From: Spirogloea muscicola
Taxonomy: Eukaryota > Streptophyta > Zygnematophyceae > Spirogloeales > Spirogloeaceae
Direction of reading: 5' to 3'
DNA length: 13,750 bases
Assembly (NCBI GenBank): GCA_009602725.1
Contig: WELB01000001.1
Coordinates: 1,728,737-1,742,486 of the forward strand
Shown here one piece after another: positions 8,830-13,750 of this stretch. How positions within the stretch are numbered: the first letter of the stretch is position 1; each line of letters starts with the position of its first letter. The translations under genes and the position numbers were made by a program. Below the pieces are notes generated by a model. The model did no database searches and was not told where the DNA came from. It saw only the letters and a program-made list of their open reading frames with translations.

Positions 8830-9897
8830 CTAGTTGCTAAGGGTTATGCAAGAGTGCTCAGCCCTCAATTTGCGCACCTTGCTGAGGGCTTTAAGGAGAA
8901 TGGGCCCCTGGCCCCCATTCTTGAGCGGCTCACAAGATGATCCCAGGTTGTAGGTGACACGCTGGAACATTCTCCGCATGCTGCTTTTGCCACCCACCCT
9001 CGGTGCCCCTGCTTGATCGGGCCTGCCATCATTTCTCACTTGAGCCATGCCTCCTGCTCCACAGCAACCTGCCGAATGTTTTGCCTTTATCTCTGCACTG
9101 TCCGCTGGCTCTTGTTGTTGACTTGGGCAGCCCAAAATGGGGCTTTCTGCAATCGAAGGCACAGGTGATGGGGCTGCCAGCAGAGATGTGGTCTGTACAA
9201 AAATAGCCTTAGGGATTTCTCTGCTACTTACTCCTACTTCCCTCATGGAGTGGCTGTACATGATAGTGGTCCTGGCACAAGAAGTCCTATCAAAGTCACA
9301 GTCGTCAATGCTGCTACCTGCTTTACATACTGATCCTGTCAGATCGCCAACTGGGCCATGAAGTGGCTGGCAGACAGTGTGAACCCTCACTCTTGCGCAT
9401 CCTGCCTGCGGACTGTGTATCCTACATGTGTCTGCGGGGGTTGAAGGATGACTTCTTCTGCTGTTGTCTGTACAAGCCCCTCCTCGTGATTCTGGAGTGT
9501 GGGCCTTGCTACTACTTGCCAATCCATGTGAAGGTGAATAAGCCGAATGCCTGCAAAATTGTCCCTGCTTCAGTGACATGCACCGTCTCCTCGGATTGCT
9601 CCGAGATCGAGGTCTTCCAGTTGCAAGAATCAAGCCATCCGCAACAGGAAGATATACGGCCTTAAAAATCTGGGCTGGGGTGACTGGAGTGTGCAGGCTC
9701 ATGGTCTTGGACTTCTCCTCCTCATATTTGCATACGTCAGTCAAAGCCTTCAGAGGCTGGCAGTGTCCAGCATCGGCAACTTCTGCTTTATCTACACCCA
9801 TGACTGAAGAACCTGGGACCACCACAGGCTCCACGGCAGCAATTTGATACAACGCGACATCCTCTTCAAAGATTGACCACAATTCCATGGCTGTCCT
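8830..9897 (-). CDS. Bromodomain gene, terminal exon: bromodomain C helix and long tail
   Basis: It starts after TACACAG in phase 0. The first residues, RTAMELWSIFEEDV, form the last helix of the bromodomain. Then come an acidic/Lys stretch (KYEEEKSKTM), an Arg/Ser-rich segment (RPRSRSNPRRRC) and a basic end (KALSKVRKLRAEH), with stop TAG at 8832-8830. An open frame of over 1 kb in this composition is unlikely by chance. However, a GT at about 9645 (after QIFKA) could end the exon early, so residues beyond about 85 are less certain. Confidence 0.6.
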   Translation of the reverse strand, partial: RTAMELWSIFEEDVALYQIAAVEPVVVPGSSVMGVDKAEVADAGHCQPLKALTDVCKYEEEKSKTMSLHTPVTPAQIFKAVYLPVADGLILATGRPRSRSNPRRRCMSLKQGQFCRHSAYSPSHGLASSSKAHTPESRGGACTDNSRRSHPSTPADTCRIHSPQAGCARVRVHTVCQPLHGPVGDLTGSVCKAGSSIDDCDFDRTSCARTTIMYSHSMREVGVSSREIPKAIFVQTTSLLAAPSPVPSIAESPILGCPSQQQEPADSAEIKAKHSAGCCGAGGMAQVRNDGRPDQAGAPRVGGKSSMRRMFQRVTYNLGSSCEPLKNGGQGPILLKALSKVRKLRAEHSCITLSN

Positions 9898-12226
9898 CTG
9901 TGTACGAGGTCAGTGTCAGTCTGTGTCAGTGTGTGTCTGAGCTACACATGTAGTTGTCTAAGCGGTTGGTAATGCCAAGCCAAACCGATAAGCTCATCAG
10001 CTGACAGTAGGGAGCACACAGATTTCACATCAAATGACAAATAGCTACTTTGGGTAGTGCTTGGCAGCACTGTTTGTTCATACTTGGAGATCACTGTCTG
10101 CTCTGGCGCACAGTGCTGCATTGCGGAACACTGAGCGGACGTCGTCTGCAAAGATCACAGGATGTGTGTATTCTCCACAGCTCAAACGTGCCTGGGCAGT
10201 GGAGGTTAATGTGAGCAATTGGTGTTAATGACTATCTCTCTTTGATGAATAGTAGGTCATACTAGGTGCAACTACAGTGTTTATTTGACTGCACAAATAG
10301 GATCATGTGACTTAAGTTGCATGCTAACCTGTATGCTGCTCAGATCCAAGGGCGTCTTGACCAATTTCCTGTAGCTGTCAACAGCATCAGGAGGCACTTG
10401 GAAACAGGGTGGTTGAACTGCCTGCCCAGTCTGAACAGATAGATAAACCAAGACTTCCGCAAGGAATAAATGCACAAAGGACACGGTCATGTACTGTACA
10501 TCCGAGAGGGAAGGAGATGCCAAAGAATATTCAGGCTTCTATCTATTCTCGGCTTAGTCAAGTGAAAAGGTAACACGCCAACAAAAGCAGACTGGAAATC
10601 ATGAAGTAGGATACATAGTTGCAACAGGTCAAATAGACAGATACATCAAACAACATTAGGCCTTGCAGAGGTGTGTACCGGTGGTTCCGCAGCCGAAGGA
10701 GTACGATGGTGCATGCAGACATGTCCTTTGCTGAAGCAGTCCCAAATTGCTGGCCACCTCTGGTATTGCGCCTTCTTCTCAGATTAGTCATCAGAGCAAG
10801 ATCCTGGAAAGTATCACACAAGAGCCTTCTTCTCAGATTAGTCATCAGAGCAAGCTCCTGTAAAGTCTCACGCGAGAAAGTAATGAAAAGCTCCCTCGAT
10901 ACTTGCATTGCACGCTAGTCATTTGCGCGTTACAACCCCTGTACAAGATGAAGGTACATGACTTCTTAGCCTGCCCTGCCCCACATGCTTTTGTTGAGGA
11001 AGCACCATTCGCTTGGACAACTAAAGTGCTGCAATTATTTCCCTTACCTGTTCAATCTCGTGAGGCCGAAGGGGCACTGTGAAGAATGGGCGTTTATATG
11101 GGAGCCTACGGCCTGCAATGTAATTCACCGAATTTGGCAAAGAAGTCGCTAGTATGGTACTCTTCACTTCAGCAACTGCTGCATTGCGAAGCTTCCTGGG
11201 AGAGTGGCAGCAACATCCAGCAATCAGAGCCTGGACAAGTGGAATCCCTGAGACTTAGACGAGCTCTTCAGAGTACTTCCATATATCCTGAAGCAGAAGA
11301 GACGCTTCATATAGTATGTCATCTTCGCCAATTGTCTAATTACAGATACAAAGAGATGTAGGATGTCATGAGTAGATTACAGTGTTGTCTTCATTGCCTT
11401 CAACCTCGAGGGGAGTACCAAGCACACCGTCACATCGATGACCATGCCATTGCAATCTTACAGAAGTCTTGTATTGCTTCCAGAACCAATGCAGACAGTC
11501 ATCCAATGTAGCACATCATTGACCTTGTAAAGCTCTGAACAATCTCAAAAGAGGGCAGCACCATTGGTCAGGGCTTACCTCGTGGATCTAAGCTGCCCAT
11601 GTCTTGACTGGGGGACTCGCATCCTTGACATTTGAATGCAGTCCTGTGTCAAACGAGAATCATGGCCTGCTGACGACGAAGTGGCATGAGCATCTCTGCC
11701 ACATTCGGCAACTGATCAATGTCAGAGGCAACTTCTGTATTTGTACAATCAAGTTCCATCTTGAATGTCGTCCCGGCGGCCAAGCTTGCCTTGACCAGTG
11801 CACATCTGGAAGCACCAGACAAACAAGCCATGCAGAAGCTTCCAGGAAGAAGTGCACCTGATATAGCTGTGAGGACATACTAAGGACTATTGCCTGTGGC
11901 AACATCTGACCAAATAGTGAAACCCAACAACCGTCACCAACATTCTAAATGATGGGATTGACCAGGTAGGTTACTTACCACAGCACTAGTCCAACTACTT
12001 TGATTACAGTGCTTCTCCGAGCAACAATATGTACAGGCCGAACATCATGCTCGGATTCATGCAGGTTGCTTGGCCTGCCTCTGCCACCTCCACGGCCAAT
12101 TTCACAACGTACACGCCAATCAGAGCCGACAGCAGAAGGTAGGAAGCGCCACTGCTGGCCCAGCCCTATGACTGGTCGTCTCTTCCCTCCGTTCTCAAGA
12201 GAAGGCGCCCAGCAGGCGAAATGTGC
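8830..12226 (-). CDS. Bromodomain protein, BRWD/PHIP-like, partial
   Basis: BRWD/PHIP proteins are nuclear chromatin readers with WD40 repeats, a CRAMP-like domain and two bromodomains; they can serve as CUL4 ligase receptors. Five exons join in phase: 11247-11048, 10914-10705, 10493-10329, 10191-10084 and 9897-8830. They encode FFTVPLRPHEIEQ running into SRELFITFSRETLQELALM (as in the divergent first bromodomain of plant BRWD), then a clear second bromodomain with YRKLVKTPLDLSSIQ and GEYTHPVIFADDVRSVF, then a long tail. Exons upstream (about 11857-11579 and 12226-11979) are tentative, and the 5' end is not found. The bromodomain call is firm; BRWD membership rests on remembered family patterns. 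Confidence 0.6.
10084..10191 (-). CDS. Second bromodomain, B-C helix exon
   Basis: It encodes ARLSCGEYTHPVIFADDV then RSVFRNAALCARADSDLQ. It begins after GCCCAG and ends before GTATGA, both phase 0. The pattern is the standard bromodomain ..+L..G.Y..P..F..DVR.+F.NA..YN....S.+. At the YN position the sequence reads Cys-Ala, so the Asn that normally contacts acetyl-lysine is absent. Confidence 0.85.
10329..10493 (-). CDS. Second bromodomain, Z and A helices exon
   Basis: It encodes a hydrophobic helix (FVHLFLAEVLVYLSVQ), the ZA loop (CFQVPPDAVDSYRKL) and KTPLDLSSIQ. The last two give the P...V..Y...+..P.DL.+I signature. The acceptor is TGTACAG behind a pyrimidine-rich run; the donor is CAG/GTTAGC. 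Fifty-five codons, phase 0 at both ends. Confidence 0.85.
10705..10914 (-). CDS. Divergent first bromodomain exon with internal duplication
   Basis: Seventy codons, phase 0 at both ends, from after GACTAG to before GTACTC. It reads RAMQVSRELFITFSRE, then two copies of a unit containing LALMTNLRRR, then a Gly/Ser-containing linker. In plant BRWD proteins the matching place reads Q.RLENNYYRRLEALKHDF..ML.NA. The unit is duplicated in frame, which would lengthen or disrupt this helix. No other reading of the region gives a phase-compatible chain. Confidence 0.5.
10770..10872 (-). repeat. 54-bp tandem duplication in a bromodomain exon
   Basis: A 31-base segment at 10770-10800 recurs exactly at 10824-10854. 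Similarity runs on for about 18 more bases with few mismatches, giving a period of 54 bp (18 codons, frame kept). Each copy carries an AG before the repeated Leu-Ala-Leu-Met segment. Confidence 0.9.
11048..11247 (-). CDS. Exon before first bromodomain
   Basis: It starts after GTCTCAG (two bases of a split codon) and runs through IPLVQALIAGCC, RNAAVAEVKSTI, NYIAGRRLPYKRP and FFTVPLRPHEIEQ, ending at a good donor CAG/GTAAGG in phase 0. The FxVPL....I.Q end resembles the start of the plant BRWD first bromodomain. An in-frame TAA lies just upstream of the acceptor, so the exon must begin near 11247. Confidence 0.5.
11579..11857 (-). CDS. Possible CRAMP-like exon interrupted by TGA
   Basis: From after TATATCAG the frame reads through TTFKMELDCTNTEVAS, IDQLPNVAEMLMPLRRQQAM and ILV, then TGA (11651-11649). 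It continues in the same frame with HRTAFKCQGCESPSQDMG to the donor GAG/GTAAGC. The part before the stop resembles the K..L.L.....G..F.L.LPEL.D.PDF+..R...A segment before a conserved Trp in BRWD proteins. No intron can remove the stop, because the GT and AG nearest it are 11 bases apart. Confidence 0.35.
11979..12226 (-). CDS. Possible upstream exon of the bromodomain gene
   Basis: An open frame of about 80 codons ends at an excellent donor, CTGTG/GTAAGT (donor at 11978). It contains QQWRFLPSAVGSDWRVRCE, a Gly/Arg segment, then DVRPVHIVARRSTVIKVVG. In BRWD proteins a HIRAVE.C.V..L.Y segment stands here, which is a weak resemblance. Its phase does not fit the next tentative exon, so either an exon is missing or the frame is wrong. 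The opposite strand has a competing open frame. Confidence 0.3.
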
Positions 12227-12365
12227 CTATTTGAAGGCGATGAGCTGACTGGCCAAGTGGTCCACCAGACCGTCACTCTTTCAGCGCCTTTGCGAGGACG
12301 CGCACGCATCCCATCGAGCGAAGCTGTGGACGAGGTCCCAGAGGCCGCTATCGGAGCCAGCAAGC

Positions 12366-12560
12366 ATGGCCCTTGACAGGGCGAGAAGGCATTGGCGCAC
12401 TCCTAACCACAAAGCCCGCCAAAGGCCTCAGAGGCGTTTTGCTTCCGGGCTGGCCACAGCGGCCGCTGCAGCAAGCCGTCTGAGCCGCCCGCGATGCCGG
12501 CGCCACCGCGGCCGTCGCGCCCTGGCGCTGCGAGCCCGCGAGGAGAGCCGAGTCTGGCTT
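12366..12560. other. GC-rich stretch, coding status unclear
   Basis: The stretch is far richer in GC than its surroundings, and both strands have open frames rich in Arg, Ala and Pro. On the minus strand it could be a basic linker of the bromodomain gene; on the plus strand the frame is equally low in complexity. No family motif or clear splice site decides between them. Confidence 0.35.
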
Positions 12561-12601
12561 GTTTCAAGTTTGGGGTAAAGAAAACGGGTAAGGGGTAGGG
12601 G

Positions 12602-12666
12602 CTTGTATTGGGCCTAATATTGTCATTTGGGCTTGGCCTCTCACCTTGTCCATTCTTTCCGGGCTG
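12602..12666. repeat. Outer inverted repeat, left arm
   Basis: Read on the minus strand it gives AGCCCGGAAAGAATGGACAA, then ..GGCC..CCAAATGAC and further weaker matches ending near ACAAG. It pairs with the arm at 13179-13236. The two arms lie outside the MITE-like element. Confidence 0.65.
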
Positions 12667-12687
12667 TCTTGTATAAGGCTCGTACTA

Positions 12688-13066
12688 GGGCCTGTTTACA
12701 CTTGGTCAGGTGGTCACAGTCTCATTGACCACCCCGTTAGAAGGGGGCCCGCGGCCACGGAGGCCTAGGCCGCCTGCACGTGCGGACGTGGATTTGAAAT
12801 TTCGTGGATTTGGGAGGGCGGTGCCAGCTGTTTCTTTTCGCGGGTCCGCGGGGGGGGGGGGTGGTCAAAATCGGGCCCTCCTCGTGGCACACGGCGCCGT
12901 TTCCTCCTTAACGGGGGACGAAAGTCGTCCTGATCAGCGTCCGCTGTGGCGCCGTCGTGGCGGTGACCACGACCGGGGGCGCAGGGCTGTAAAGACGTTT
13001 GTTCCATACAGCGCGCGACACGTACCCCTCAACGCGACCACCCGACGACCAAGTGTAAATAGGCCC
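12688..13066. mobile_element. MITE-like element, probably PIF/Harbinger type
   Basis: The left end GGGCCTGTTTACACTTGGTC (12688-12707) is repeated inverted at 13047-13066 with one mismatch. Both ends continue with a nearby GGTGGTC subterminal motif. The 379-bp interior has no transposase. Flanking triplets are CTA on the left and TTA on the right, close to the 3-bp TWA target duplication of PIF/Harbinger elements, whose ends often begin GGG..TGTTT. The family call is inference from the ends; a mutated left triplet must be assumed. Confidence 0.7.
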
Positions 13067-13097
13067 TTAGAAGAGGTGGGTCTCCCAAAGAGGGCAC

Positions 13098-13258
13098 GGG
13101 CTGTTAGAACAAGTGCTCGCCCATTGAGAATAGGGGCTGGAAAAACCAGCCCGAAAAAGAACGAACAGGGCTGTTAGAAGCCCGGAAAGAATTGACAAAG
13201 GTTCGAAGGGGCCAAATGACGGAGGGGCCGAAACAAGAAAGTGCTCGCCCATAGAGAA
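13098..13258 (+). repeat. Imperfect direct repeats
   Basis: GGGCTGTTAGAA occurs at 13098-13109 and 13168-13179. AAGTGCTCGCCCATTGAGAA at 13111-13130 returns at 13239-13258 with one difference. This suggests an old tandem or partial duplication inside the repeat island. Confidence 0.7.
13179..13236. repeat. Outer inverted repeat, right arm
   Basis: Plus strand reads AGCCCGGAAAGAATTGACAA, then ..GGGGCCAAATGAC and ends near ACAAG, the partner of 12602-12666. Best identity is over the first 20 bases (one difference); after that small gaps are needed. Confidence 0.65.
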
Positions 13259-13271
13259 GGGTGAAGACTGT

Positions 13272-13327
13272 GTATTAAGAATTGATGGAGGTCCTGGCCA
13301 CACAGGACCTCCATCAATTCTTAATAC
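13272..13327. repeat. Perfect 25-bp inverted repeat (hairpin), 6-base loop
   Basis: Arm 13272-13296 is exactly complementary to 13303-13327, with loop GCCACA. The last nine bases of the right arm (TCTTAATAC) are followed at once by a second copy. It may be the remnant of a foldback element or the stem of a small RNA precursor; nothing seen shows transcription. Confidence 0.9.
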
Positions 13328-13750
13328 TCTTAATACAAAGTACTAAGGCAAGCACAAATTGACAAATGTGGGGGGGGGGGGGCAGGGGCCTATTGGCCTC
13401 CCTTTCATTTTGATGCGCACCGTGCGCCTTCTTCCAAGACCTCGTCCCCTCTGGAAGTGGTCACTTCCCACAGAAACAGCTCTATGAATGGAAGGCAATT
13501 CGGGAAAGAAGCAGCTGTTTTAAAAGGGGGCGAGGGCTGTGGTAAGCTCTTTAAACCTGGTAGAAAAAAGATCGTGTATTAGAAAGAAATGTAGGCCAAA
13601 TGGCCAGGTACAAAGGCAAGCACATCTAAAAACCTACATAACCTACAGCAGATTGACCCGCTCAATAACCACGGGTCAAAACATAAAGGTCACTACTCGA
13701 TGCATGAATACTAGATGCCAGGAACGGAGCCCTTCTGCCACCTACTAGAG
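13328..13750. other. Non-coding tail of repeat island
   Basis: It contains a run of 13 G (13370-13382), a short repeated motif AAGGCAAGCACA (near 13345 and 13612) and a 6-bp stem GACCCG/CGGGTC around 13657-13679. Open frames are short and have no family resemblance. No RNA gene was recognised. Confidence 0.5.

Noticed and set aside
9003-9847. Several plus-strand open frames of 67-100 codons
   Set aside because: They lie opposite the long terminal exon of the bromodomain gene and have no recognisable content.
11249-11340. Minus-strand frame reading GEDDILYEASLLQDIWKYSEEL before an in-frame TAA
   Set aside because: It is in the same frame as the next exon but only 16 bases separate its last possible donor from the next acceptor, too short for an intron. 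It is more likely intronic.
11390-11500. Minus-strand frame with KQYKTSVRLQWHGHRCDG and TPLEVEG, recalling the W...SPWE.E part of BRWD
   Set aside because: The resemblance is suggestive, but a TGA lies upstream and no acceptor joins it in phase to the exon before, so it was not listed as an exon.
12710-13177. 155-codon open frame on the plus strand
   Set aside because: It overlaps almost the whole MITE-like element, crosses its right terminal repeat and a G run, and is low-complexity Arg/Pro/Gly. Open frames of this kind are expected in GC-rich repeats.
1-13750. tRNA, rRNA, CRISPR arrays, bacterial operons or phage genes
   Set aside because: No tRNA-like fold or rRNA core was recognised. 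Repeats are not regularly spaced, and the spliced gene structure rules out a prokaryotic reading.

Overview
The window is eukaryotic nuclear DNA: roughly 50% GC, with two intron-rich genes that converge tail to tail, followed by an island of transposon and repeat sequence. The type of genes (a plant/algal-style BRWD protein next to a VPS35L homologue), many short exons with introns of about 100-500 bp, a GGC trinucleotide run and a possible TGTAA polyadenylation signal suggest a green alga, perhaps a trebouxiophyte. That assignment is an inference from style, not from a marker gene.

Positions 1-8249, plus strand: almost all of a VPS35L (C16orf62) homologue, the large subunit of the Retriever part of the Commander endosomal recycling complex. 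Twenty-two exons can be placed by matching translated segments to the known protein. At most junctions the reading phases agree. Only the extreme N-terminus lies outside the window. The reconstructed product is about 925 residues, against 963 in human. Three junctions do not resolve cleanly: after 609, after about 3779, and after about 6623.

Positions 8250-8829: intergenic, holding the 3' ends of both genes. Positions 8830 to about 12226, minus strand: a gene for a bromodomain protein. Five consecutive exons (11247 down to 8830) join in phase and encode a divergent first bromodomain, a second bromodomain and a long C-terminal tail. The arrangement resembles BRWD/PHIP chromatin proteins. Exons further upstream are tentative, and one carries an in-frame TGA. 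Any WD40 part would lie beyond what can be read here.

Positions about 12366-13750: a GC-rich stretch of uncertain coding status, then a 379-bp element with 20-bp terminal inverted repeats that looks like a PIF/Harbinger-type MITE. It lies between a second, outer pair of inverted repeats. Beyond it are direct repeats, a perfect 25-bp hairpin and two long G runs. No gene is supported there.

The two genes act in different compartments (endosome and chromatin), and nothing shows that they work together. I found no new multi-gene system. The points most worth a second look are the missing splice donor in the VPS35L gene, the odd bromodomains (one with a 54-bp tandem duplication, one lacking the acetyl-lysine-binding Asn), the in-frame TGA, and the nested repeat island.
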